Below, one piece after another: positions 25,269 through 32,412 of a stretch of 34,435 bases of DNA. Origin of the DNA: Nitrososphaeria archaeon (GTDB taxonomy: Archaea; Thermoproteota; Nitrososphaeria; Geothermarchaeales; JDFR-13); the NCBI GenBank assembly GCA_027047855.1, contig JALTTZ010000029.1, positions 1 to 34,435 on the forward strand, read 5' to 3'. Position numbers and translations under genes: made by a program. The notes under the pieces were generated by a model. That model was not told the origin of the DNA and did not search any database. It saw nothing but the letters and a program-made list of their open reading frames with translations. The first letter of the stretch is position 1; each line of letters begins with the position of its first letter.

Positions 25269-26414
25269 ATGTCTAGTGAAATTGTCTTGGTTGGTTATGG
25301 GTTGGTGAGGGTTGGCGAATATTGGAATAAGGACGTTGTTTCTATTGGTGTTGAGGCAGCGGCTAGAGCATTGGAGATGGCTGGAAATCCTTCTGTTGGT
25401 GGTGTTTACATCGGGTCTGCACTTAGCTCTACTCTCGGTATCCAAGGAAATGTGGCAGTGCATGTGGCAGATGAACTAGGCTTGGGTGACTGTGTTACGG
25501 AGACGGTATCTTCTGGTGGGGCTTCATCTGGCTTGGCCATTCTTAATGGGATTCATCAATTGATGTCTGGTGAGGCGGATTATGTGTTGGTTGGTGGTGT
25601 TGAGAAGATCAGTGATAGTTTGCCCAGTGATGTTATGGAGGCTGTTCTTATTGATTTGGATAGGAGGGTTATGAAGTATTCTGGTTTGACTGAGGCTGGT
25701 TTGGCAGCTATACTGACTAGGCTATATATAGATAAGTATGGTGTGGATAAGGAGAAGGTTACTGCTTTATCTGTCTTGGACCATGAGAATGGTGTTTATA
25801 ATCCCTATGCAATGTTTAGGAGGGCTGTTTCTCTTGAGATGGCTATGTCGGCACCTATCGTGGCTGATCCATTGACTATATTTGATGTTGCCCCATATGG
25901 GGACGGAGCGGCGTTTGTAGTTTTGACTACTAAGGATAAAGCTGTTGAGGCTGGTATTGACTATGTTGAGTTGTTTGGTTACGGTGTGTCTAGAAATAGG
26001 GTTCCCGTTAATTATAGGGATGATTTACTATCATTTGATGCTACCTCAAGGGCCGCATCGGTAGCCTTGGACATGGCTGGTTTAGACCTAAGTGACATAG
26101 ATTCGCTCCAGATATTCGACTCTTTCTCTATTACAGGAGTATTGGCTCTTGAAGGTCTAGGTGTTAGTCCACATGGTTCTGGTGCCGATGATGTTTCTAG
26201 TGGCAAGTTTAATAAAGGTAATAAGCCCGCAGTAAATTTGATGGGTGGATTGAAGGCTAGAGGGAATCCGATAGGTGCTACTGGACTTTATCAAGTTTCT
26301 GAGGCTATGATGTTAATCAGGGACGTCGGTGTTAAGTATGTATTGGTTCATATGATGTCTGGGTTTGATGATAATGTGGTGGTGTTTGTTCTAGGGGGTG
26401 GTGGCCATGCCTGA
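25269..26414 (+). CDS. Thiolase-fold protein of the HMG-CoA synthase operon, catalytic residues replaced
   Basis: Archaeal SCP2/thiolase-family protein of 381 aa. In other archaea the gene at this place makes acetoacetyl-CoA and channels it to HMG-CoA synthase through a DUF35 bridge. Overall fold is intact: VVLVGY-type start, LVGGVEKISD, APYGDGAAFVVL, GGLKARGNPIGATG and a Gly-rich C-terminus. The key positions differ from the family. The nucleophile motif CASG reads VSSG (Val80), the GHPxGATG histidine is Asn333, and the HDCF-type histidine is Phe283. Its only cysteine (Cys75) lies five residues before the nucleophile site. It may be inactive as a thiolase, act as scaffold, or catalyse another reaction. 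ATG 25269 follows GAGGTG. It overlaps DUF35 by 8 nt. Confidence 0.9.
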   Translation: MSSEIVLVGYGLVRVGEYWNKDVVSIGVEAAARALEMAGNPSVGGVYIGSALSSTLGIQGNVAVHVADELGLGDCVTETVSSGGASSGLAILNGIHQLMSGEADYVLVGGVEKISDSLPSDVMEAVLIDLDRRVMKYSGLTEAGLAAILTRLYIDKYGVDKEKVTALSVLDHENGVYNPYAMFRRAVSLEMAMSAPIVADPLTIFDVAPYGDGAAFVVLTTKDKAVEAGIDYVELFGYGVSRNRVPVNYRDDLLSFDATSRAASVALDMAGLDLSDIDSLQIFDSFSITGVLALEGLGVSPHGSGADDVSSGKFNKGNKPAVNLMGGLKARGNPIGATGLYQVSEAMMLIRDVGVKYVLVHMMSGFDDNVVVFVLGGGGHA

Positions 26415-26802
26415 AATTACTGAGTGGAGAGATCGTATATGGAGGTATAGATTGATAGGGACAAAATGTAAATCCTGTGGTTCTACTTATTATCCTCCTA
26501 GGAATGGTAAGTGTTTTAGGTGTGGTGGAGAGACGGAGGAGGTTGAGTTACCGAGGAGAGGAAAGCTTCTTTCCTATACAATTGTTTATCAAGCACCTAC
26601 ATTATACAAACATTCTTCCCCTTATATTGTTGGATATATCGAGCTAAGTAATGGAACAAGATTATTCGCTATGTTGACTGATATAGAACCTGGGGAAGTT
26701 AGGGTTGGGATGGAGCTTGAGGCTACACTGAGAAGATTATATACATATGGTGATTCAGGACATATAGTTTACGGTGTCAAGTTCAGACCGGTCGTCGAGT
26801 AG
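26407..26802 (+). CDS. DUF35 zinc-ribbon OB-fold protein
   Basis: Small acyl-CoA-binding partner that bridges thiolase and HMG-CoA synthase in archaeal mevalonate operons. An N-terminal rubredoxin-like zinc ribbon (CKSCGSTYYPPRNGKCFRCGG, four cysteines) precedes the OB fold (RRGKLLSYTIVYQAPTLYK, then PYIVGYIELSNGTRLFAML). At 131 aa the length is usual. The track starts at GTG 26398, but ATG 26407 follows GGTGGTGG and gives the typical N-terminus MPEITEWRDRIWRYRLIG. It overlaps the thiolase gene, so the three proteins are made together. It ends immediately before the convergent coiled-coil gene. Confidence 0.93.
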   Translation: MPEITEWRDRIWRYRLIGTKCKSCGSTYYPPRNGKCFRCGGETEEVELPRRGKLLSYTIVYQAPTLYKHSSPYIVGYIELSNGTRLFAMLTDIEPGEVRVGMELEATLRRLYTYGDSGHIVYGVKFRPVVE

Positions 26803-27345
26803 TTATAGATTTTCACGTGCATAGGTTCTCAATACCCATCTTATTTTTCCAAGGAGGTCTCTTCTCCTCGCTTCATTGCCATGATCTATGAACTCTATTT
26901 GGGTTAGTAGCCCATCCTTCTCATCCATGGTATATATGAATCTCTTGCCCGGCTCTATCTCTCCCTTCGCTTCTTTTTCTAAATCTTCTTCGAAAATCTT
27001 ATCTAATTCTCTTTTTATATAGGCCACTAGTTTATGGTCTATGGGTATGTTCGCCTCTGTTGATATGTCTACAATTACTTTATCTAGATATATTTCTACC
27101 CATGCTAATGGCTTTCCCCTCCACATAAATAGTACTTCTCTTTTCACTGGGCGTTCTTCTATCATCTGAGGCTGTTTTTCCGCTAATTCTATAGCGGGCT
27201 TGTAGCTTTGGCTTTCAATCATTCTATCTATAATCTGTAGGAATGTGTTTAATTCTTCTAATTCCTGTTTTAATGATTGGATCTTATTTTCTATTTTATG
27301 TCTAAGTTCGATGAGCTTCTCTATATTTAAATCTTCATTGCTCAT
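26803..27345 (-). CDS. Uncharacterised coiled-coil protein
   Basis: A 180-aa protein. Residues about 5-48 form a clear coiled coil (NIEKLIELRHKIENKIQSLKQELEEL). A short linker leads to a C-terminal alpha/beta domain with a strand pair (VLFMWRGKPLAWVEIYLDKVIVDIS), a charged helix (KRELDKIFEEDLEKEAKGE) and a late helix rich in Arg (ARRRDLLGKIRWVLRTY). No enzyme motif or membrane span is seen. I recognise no family name, though the composition is that of a well-conserved archaeal cytosolic protein. ATG 27345 sits about 13 nt after a TATATGATG stretch. It may share transcription with nothing; the cDPG synthetase ends 65 nt upstream on the same strand. Confidence 0.72.
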   Translation of the reverse strand: MSNEDLNIEKLIELRHKIENKIQSLKQELEELNTFLQIIDRMIESQSYKPAIELAEKQPQMIEERPVKREVLFMWRGKPLAWVEIYLDKVIVDISTEANIPIDHKLVAYIKRELDKIFEEDLEKEAKGEIEPGKRFIYTMDEKDGLLTQIEFIDHGNEARRRDLLGKIRWVLRTYARENL

Positions 27346-27410
27346 AATTCATCATATAAAAAATTAGGGTGTCTGGTTAATTAAAAGGGGTATGTAGCAT
27401 CTTTAGCTTC

Positions 27411-28739
27411 TCATTTCGCTGTCTGTTTTACTTTATTAGCCACAAATTGTTCGAGTATTTCTTTGAGCTTACCTGTATGGTCTTGTATCTCGTATTGTAT
27501 TTGTATCAGGGGTTTATTTAGTTTCATTATATTAGGAAGTCTCGTTGGTGTTGCGGATATTATATAGTCTGCATTTATGCTGTTCAGTATGCTTTTTAAT
27601 TCCTCTATTTGATGCTTACTATAACCTAATGCTGGTACTACTTCTTTTAAGTGGGGATATTTTTTTATGGTTTCTTTTATGGTTCCTTTGAAGTAAGGTT
27701 TTGGATCTATTATATCGGCTCCTTTTTCTTTTGCATATAGGTAGGCTGCTCCGAAGCCCATTTCTCCATGTGTCACTGTGGGGCCATCCTCAACTACAAT
27801 CACTTTTTTGCCCCTTAGGTCTATATCTTTCTCTGGTTTGTATATCATTTGGACGGGCACGATCTCGGCCTTCTCGTTTACCTCTCTTACTTTATTCGTT
27901 GCGGACTCCACGTAGTCTTTTGGAGCAGTATTTACTTTACTTAGGATTATCACGTCTGCTGCTCTGACATTTGTCTCTCCCGGGTGGTATGTATCTATGT
28001 GTTGCCATCTGAATGGATCTACTACACAAATGTAGAGGTCGGGCTTTATAAAGGGGTAATCGTTGTTGCCTCCGTCCCATAAGATTATATCGTTTTCTTT
28101 TTCGGCTATGTTGAGAACTTTTTCATAATCTACTCCGCTATATACTATGAATCCATTTCTTATGTGTGGTTCGTAATCTTCTCTTTCTTCTATTGTAACT
28201 TCATATCTATCTAGGTCTTCTAGGGTCTCGAATCTCTGTGCCATTTGTTTTACTAGGTTTCCATAGGGCATTGGGTGTCTTATAATTCCAACTCTTAGCC
28301 CCATATTCTTCAATGCCTTGGATATATATCTTGTTGTGGGGCTTTTTCCCGCCCCTGTTCTCATCGCTGTTACTGCTATGACAGGTTTGTTCGCTTTTAT
28401 CATCGTGTCTCTTGGACCTAGGAGGTGGAAGGTAGCTCCTTTGCTTAATACTATGGATGCCCTATTCATAACATATATGTGGGAAACATCGCTGTAGGAG
28501 AAATACACATCTGTAACCTTATATTTCTCTATGAGCTCAGGAAGCTCTTCCTCTGGGTATATTGGTATACCATTTGGGTATCTTGGTCCAGCTAATTCGG
28601 GTGGATATTTTCTATCCTCGATAAATGGAATTTGCGTCGCTGTAAATGCAACCACTTCTATATCAGGATTGTTTCGGAAAAATACGTTAAAGTTATGGAA
28701 ATCTCTTCCCGCGGCCCCCATTATAATTGCCTTTCTCAT
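27411..28739 (-). CDS. cpgS: Cyclic 2,3-diphosphoglycerate synthetase family P-loop protein
   Basis: Homologue of the enzyme that closes 2,3-diphosphoglycerate to cyclic 2,3-diphosphoglycerate, a thermoprotectant in some methanogens. Family members are also common in Thermoproteota, where the product has not always been shown. An N-terminal Rossmann-like domain (KAIIMGAAGRDFHNFN) precedes a P-loop domain (AVTAMRTGAGKSPTTRY). IVVEDGPTVTHGEM and DLYICVVDPFR are further family segments. ATG 28739 with GGGTGAT upstream is better than GTG 28748 in the track; length is 442 aa. A TATA-like TTTATAAC lies about 45 nt upstream. I am sure of the family, less sure of the product. Confidence 0.88.
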   Translation of the reverse strand: MRKAIIMGAAGRDFHNFNVFFRNNPDIEVVAFTATQIPFIEDRKYPPELAGPRYPNGIPIYPEEELPELIEKYKVTDVYFSYSDVSHIYVMNRASIVLSKGATFHLLGPRDTMIKANKPVIAVTAMRTGAGKSPTTRYISKALKNMGLRVGIIRHPMPYGNLVKQMAQRFETLEDLDRYEVTIEEREDYEPHIRNGFIVYSGVDYEKVLNIAEKENDIILWDGGNNDYPFIKPDLYICVVDPFRWQHIDTYHPGETNVRAADVIILSKVNTAPKDYVESATNKVREVNEKAEIVPVQMIYKPEKDIDLRGKKVIVVEDGPTVTHGEMGFGAAYLYAKEKGADIIDPKPYFKGTIKETIKKYPHLKEVVPALGYSKHQIEELKSILNSINADYIISATPTRLPNIMKLNKPLIQIQYEIQDHTGKLKEILEQFVANKVKQTAK

Positions 28740-28892
28740 CCCTATCACCCGTTACTTTTATGTATTAATAGCATTTCTATTGTTATAAATGTAACTATTT
28801 ACAAAATTAAAGATGCAGCTAATCTTATGGTTTGAATGTCATTAGACGGTTCTTGCTTTGCCGTTTAGGAACCAATCTATAGGTTTGTTACA

Positions 28893-28902
28893 AATTATAT
28901 AA
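28893..28902 (+). promoter_or_regulatory. Strong TATA element without an assigned gene
   Basis: AATTATATAA inside CAAATTATATAAAT, one of the best TATA matches in the window. Read to the right, with a purine-rich CAAA upstream as BRE, it would start a transcript near 28922 that runs antisense into alba. Read to the left it would give a leader of about 130 nt before cpgS. Neither product has a known gene. Low certainty. Confidence 0.35.
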
Positions 28903-28934
28903 ATAGGATAGAGGATGTAATGATAAATAAGATG

Positions 28935-28956
28935 GGAGTCTTAGTTCGCTGACTCC
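28935..28956 (-). terminator. Inverted repeat directly after the alba stop codon
   Basis: On the minus strand GGAGTC and GACTCC form a 6-bp stem around a 10-nt loop, directly after the alba TAA. The following minus-strand sequence is T-rich (CATCTTATTTATCATT). It could mark termination or protect the 3' end of the alba mRNA. Archaeal terminators usually need only T tracts, so the function is inferred. Confidence 0.4.
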
Positions 28957-29238
28957 TTACTCTTTCTTCTTAAGTATGATCTCGATCGTTGATACTTTCC
29001 GTACGTTGGGTTCTTCGCCGACTTCCTCGGTGTCGATCTTGCAGCTGCTCACTTCAACTTTGTCTTGGTATAGTCTTCTCTTCACGATTTCAGCTACATC
29101 TACGGCCTTGGAGATCGCTTTGCCTCTTGCCCTGAGAATTACTTCGTCTGCACCTGCATCGAACTGTAGTAGTACTGCTAAGACGTAGTTCATGACAGAT
29201 TTCCTGCCTATGAAAATAACGTTGGTCTGTTCACTCAT
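28957..29238 (-). CDS. albA: Chromatin protein Alba
   Basis: Small dimeric DNA/RNA-binding protein that coats archaeal chromosomes. The start NVIFIGRKSVMNYVLAVLLQF, the ILRARGKAISKAVDVAEIVKRR core with its basic residues and the late strand STIEIILKKK are all present; 93 aa is normal. The acetylatable lysine of Sulfolobus Alba (after IG) is replaced here by IGRK, so Arg-Lys occupies that loop. ATG 29238 follows GGTGAGC. The nearby HDAC-like protein could in principle act on it, as deacetylation of Alba is known in Sulfolobus by Sir2, not by HDAC. An inverted repeat follows the stop. Confidence 0.95.
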   Translation of the reverse strand: MSEQTNVIFIGRKSVMNYVLAVLLQFDAGADEVILRARGKAISKAVDVAEIVKRRLYQDKVEVSSCKIDTEEVGEEPNVRKVSTIEIILKKKE

Positions 29239-29318
29239 TCATGCTCACCTAAAATTCAGTTAATAAAATTATGATTATCCATTGGGTTATAAATAAATAA
29301 AAATAAGTATATATAATG

Positions 29319-29615
29319 CTAGAGTTCTACTATCGAGTCCTCTTTCTCAGCTTCGATTAGCCATTTTAAGGGAATTGGCTCGAAGTCTTCTTTAAAGGGT
29401 AATTTTCTCTTAATCGATAATGGTAGAACTCCTTCTTTTACTTCTTTTTCTGCTATTTCTAATGATGACATTGGTCTATCTACCTTTATGAATGGTCTGG
29501 CTCCATAATCTATTTGTATTGCTCTCACACCTATAATTCTAGCTTTCTCGAATGCAGTTAGTCTGGGAGGACCTATAGGGATTAAATCTTTATATTTAAC
29601 TTTTTTGCTTGACAT
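29319..29615 (-). CDS. rpoK: DNA-directed RNA polymerase subunit K (omega/Rpb6)
   Basis: Small RNA polymerase subunit that latches the large subunit during assembly. The family core is LTAFEKARIIGVRAIQIDYGARPFI, followed by EIAEKEVKEGVLPLSIKRKLP. An extra C-terminal tail (EDFEPIPLKWLIEAEKEDSIVEL) extends beyond the minimal subunit, and the N-terminus is short. The ORF track starts at 29663. ATG 29615 is preferred (98 aa): a CATTATAACC TATA-like box lies about 25-30 nt upstream, suggesting a leaderless message, and the residues before it (MITHYNHIF) are not part of the family. Confidence 0.9.
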   Translation of the reverse strand: MSSKKVKYKDLIPIGPPRLTAFEKARIIGVRAIQIDYGARPFIKVDRPMSSLEIAEKEVKEGVLPLSIKRKLPFKEDFEPIPLKWLIEAEKEDSIVEL

Positions 29616-29748
29616 ACCAATCACTGCCATTTGTTTGAATATATGGTTATAATGGGTTATCAAGGTAGTATTTAAACTTATTTATTGTACATTATATTTA
29701 AATTATTACATATTTGTTTTGGTCTTGATTTCAAACCGGTGTATTATA

Positions 29749-30117
29749 ATGACCTTATATGTCGATTATGAGGTTGATTTAGGTTCGGGTAAAAAGTTTA
29801 TACTGTCATTGTCTAAGTCGAGGGCATTACCTATTATCAATGAACTTAACCGTAGGTTGCCTATGAATACCTATGTCTTCAGAAGGGGCTCTAATGTTTA
29901 TATATATTTGGGTATTAGGAAGGGAGGCGTCTCGCAGGTTGAGTGTTCTTTCGGGAAGGTGTTGTATGATGTTGTGCAGGACTGTTTAATGATCTGCTTG
30001 AGTGAGAAGAAGATAACTTCTAGGAAGTTTATCGAGGTAGGTTCTGTTAAGGAGGGTATTGAGGTTATTATGGGTATAGATGAGCGTGCTGACGTAACTA
30101 TACGTAGGTTAAGCTGA
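29749..30117 (+). CDS. Small protein with possible cyclophilin-like fold
   Basis: About 122 aa. The order LSLSKSRALPIINELNRRLPMNTYVFRRGSNVYIYLGI, then GKVLYDVVQDCLMICLSEKK, matches in pattern the archaeal/bacterial cyclophilin-like (TM1367-type) family, where a helix and LP segment precede W/F-GDEIYF and a GDIAYWPPG..ICIFFG strand. The aromatic residues of that site are changed here, so I give this as a hint only. ATG 29749 has GGTG 8 nt upstream and is better than TTG 29719. The end overlaps the convergent S25e gene by 9 nt. Confidence 0.6.
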   Translation: MTLYVDYEVDLGSGKKFILSLSKSRALPIINELNRRLPMNTYVFRRGSNVYIYLGIRKGGVSQVECSFGKVLYDVVQDCLMICLSEKKITSRKFIEVGSVKEGIEVIMGIDERADVTIRRLS

Positions 30118-30417
30118 TGCGGGTGCATATACCTCTACATCCTTATGTTTTTCCATTAGCTTTAGTAGCCCTTCGCTGTGAAGTTTTCGCAGCAACCTTC
30201 TGGCTATACTTATCCTTAATTCGGCTCTTCTAGATAGCATAGATGGAGTAATATATTTCTGTTTTAGAATGTATTTTCTAAGTTCCTCTTCTTCTTTTGG
30301 AGTTATATGTCCCTTGTAGATTTCCCTTCTCTTCTCATCTCCTTTCTTACCTGCCTTGTCTTTTCGCATAGTCATCTTTCTAAGTTTCGATAGTGTTGGT
30401 TTCTTGGTTCCACCCAT
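30109..30417 (-). CDS. rps25e: Ribosomal protein S25e
   Basis: Small-subunit ribosomal protein shared by eukaryotes and TACK archaea and absent from most Euryarchaeota. The N-terminus MGGTKKPTLSKLRK is typical, followed by a basic linker and a winged-helix body (ITPSMLSRRAELRISIARRLLRKLHSEGLLKLMEKHKDVEVYAP). At 102 aa it is the normal length. ATG 30417 is preceded by a GGTGAATATA stretch. Its 3' end overlaps the convergent plus-strand gene by 9 nt, so the two mRNAs could pair at their ends. Confidence 0.94.
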   Translation of the reverse strand: MGGTKKPTLSKLRKMTMRKDKAGKKGDEKRREIYKGHITPKEEEELRKYILKQKYITPSMLSRRAELRISIARRLLRKLHSEGLLKLMEKHKDVEVYAPASA

Positions 30418-30497
30418 TTATATTCACCACTTTAATTCATAGCTGTTAAGTCAATTATATATCTTTCGTCTATCTATAAATAAACCGACAATCTTAA

Positions 30498-32255
30498 TCA
30501 CTCTATGTTTCTTCTTTGTTTCTTAAACATTTCAATTAGTTCTTTTTCTGTGGTTGCGTCTTCTGGACTCTTATCTTCTCTATATCTTCCGGTAAATCTC
30601 GGGAATCTAAGTGCAAGGCCCGCACCCTCTTGGAAGACATTATATGCTGCTCTGTGTACTGGGCTTAAAGTGATTTCAGCGGCTTGTATCTCAAGAACTA
30701 TCTGTGGCTCTACCCAATAGTCTGGTTCTAGCCCGGTTTCTACTCTTGCTGGTTTTCTGTCTCTTAGTAATGGTTTCAAGAGTTTATTCATGTATGCTAT
30801 GTCGTCGTCTTTGAACCCGGTTCCTACCTTGCAAACTGATCTAAATACGTCATTTACATCGTCATAAACTGCCATTAGGAAGCTGCTCAAGTTTCCTCCC
30901 TTTCTTCCCCTGCCGTATAATGCTCCTATAACCACTAGGTCTAGGGTGTCTGCTAGTTCTGCTCTATAGTCTCGTTTTAGTTTTATCCATAGCCACCCCC
31001 TGGCCCCTGCTTGGTAAATTGATTCGGGGCCAGCGTTTTTAATTACAAGTCCCTCACATCCGTTTTCTATTGCTAAAAGGAAGAAGTCCCAAAGTTCTTT
31101 TATATTCTTAGGATAGATTAATTCCGATGGTTTTATATACTCACTCTCTTCAATGATACTTTCTAGTATTTTTCTTCTTTCAGGAAAGGGCTTCTTCATC
31201 AAATTTTCTCCATTGATATATACGATGTCAAATACTCTCAGGGTCACTGGTATCTCTTCAATCATTTTTTCAATATCGTATTTTCTCTTTCTTCTCATTA
31301 ATTCTTGGAAGGGTCGGAATTCTCCAGTATTTTTATCTATGGCTACAGCCTCTCCCTCTATAATTACTTTTTCGGCCTTAACTTGGTTCTTAACTATTTC
31401 GATTACATCTGGGAATTGGTATGTGATGTTTTCCAGTCTTCTACTGAATATCAATACTTTGTCTCCATCCTTGTGTATTTGCATTCTTTCTCCGTCGTAT
31501 TTGAAGTCGGCGGCAAGGTTTCCATTAGTTTTTTCCCATGCTTCTTCCGGACTCTTTACTCTCTCTGCCAGCATTGGTCTTACAGGTATACCTAATTTTA
31601 TATCTACCTTCTTTATACCTTCTAGCCCTTCTTCATAAACTACTCGGGTTATATATCCTATATCTGGCACCATATTATATGCTTCTTCAAGTACCGCTTT
31701 ATACTCTCTACCGCCCAGTTTTATTGCTAAGGCTTCTAAAAGGGTCATATCGGCTACTCCTAGTCGCATAACACCCTCTGCGATCCTTGCTATGTATCTC
31801 GCCTCAATTCCATTGGCATCAACAAGTAGACTTGCTAGTAATCTAATTTTATCATTTATTGATCCTTCTCCAGTTGTTTTTGATATTTTGTCGAGGGTTT
31901 CGTAGACCCGTTTAACACTCAACTCTGTTGCAAATAGTGTCATTTGTCTCTTTCTTGATATGAAATGTTCGGCAACTTTACCTATATCACCCAGTTCATT
32001 TAGCTTTTTTTCTACTTGGGAGGCGTCGTATCCAGAGGCCATAGCTATACTTCTGATTATAAGTTTTTCGCTCATTCCTAATTCTAAGCCTACATAGGGT
32101 GGATGGATCTCGCCTAGTATTAGGTATGATACTATGGCGGCCTCTTCTGGATTCTCTATTTTTTTATATAAATCTGCTAGGATACTCATTAGGTCTAGTC
32201 TTGCGGTTGTGTATTCAAGTCTTTGGAAGTATTCTACGAGTTCGCTGAATTTCAA
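30498..32255 (-). CDS. lig: ATP-dependent DNA ligase
   Basis: Replicative ligase that joins Okazaki fragments, acting with PCNA. An N-terminal DNA-binding domain precedes the adenylation domain. Motif I is FKYDGERMQI with Lys252 as AMP acceptor, then FSRRLENIT (Ia region), EGEAVAID (III), EGLVIKNA (IV) and WIKLKRDY (V). The C-terminal OB fold ends with RFPRFTGRYREDKSPEDATT (VI). At 585 aa it is full-length. TTG 32255 follows GGTGGTGGAAAG. Divergent from the antiporter gene across 157 nt of AT-rich DNA in which I see promoters but no RNA gene. Confidence 0.97.
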   Translation of the reverse strand: MKFSELVEYFQRLEYTTARLDLMSILADLYKKIENPEEAAIVSYLILGEIHPPYVGLELGMSEKLIIRSIAMASGYDASQVEKKLNELGDIGKVAEHFISRKRQMTLFATELSVKRVYETLDKISKTTGEGSINDKIRLLASLLVDANGIEARYIARIAEGVMRLGVADMTLLEALAIKLGGREYKAVLEEAYNMVPDIGYITRVVYEEGLEGIKKVDIKLGIPVRPMLAERVKSPEEAWEKTNGNLAADFKYDGERMQIHKDGDKVLIFSRRLENITYQFPDVIEIVKNQVKAEKVIIEGEAVAIDKNTGEFRPFQELMRRKRKYDIEKMIEEIPVTLRVFDIVYINGENLMKKPFPERRKILESIIEESEYIKPSELIYPKNIKELWDFFLLAIENGCEGLVIKNAGPESIYQAGARGWLWIKLKRDYRAELADTLDLVVIGALYGRGRKGGNLSSFLMAVYDDVNDVFRSVCKVGTGFKDDDIAYMNKLLKPLLRDRKPARVETGLEPDYWVEPQIVLEIQAAEITLSPVHRAAYNVFQEGAGLALRFPRFTGRYREDKSPEDATTEKELIEMFKKQRRNIE

Positions 32256-32412
32256 CTTTCCACCACCAATTATAATTTAGTCTTGCTATGTATAAGAAAA
32301 TATTTTATTTTTATGTTACTTGTTATGTATTGATTTGGTATTTTTCACTACTTGACTGTCAGTTACAATTACTTATAAATCTAATTTATTCTATGGTTTT
32401 TTTGAGGTAAAG

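Noticed and set aside
28918-28953. Second C/D box RNA candidate (AATGATAA ... CTGA) after the orphan TATA
   Set aside because: The C box is imperfect and only about 22 nt separate it from CTGA, too short for two guides. The CTGA is part of the inverted repeat after alba.
31153-31638. Plus-strand ORF of 161 aa antisense to DNA ligase
   Set aside because: Ser/Leu/Phe-rich translation with no motif, wholly inside a clear ligase gene.
32256-32412. RNA gene in the spacer between ligase and antiporter
   Set aside because: AT-rich with promoter-like elements only; no C/D boxes, stable stem or tRNA features.
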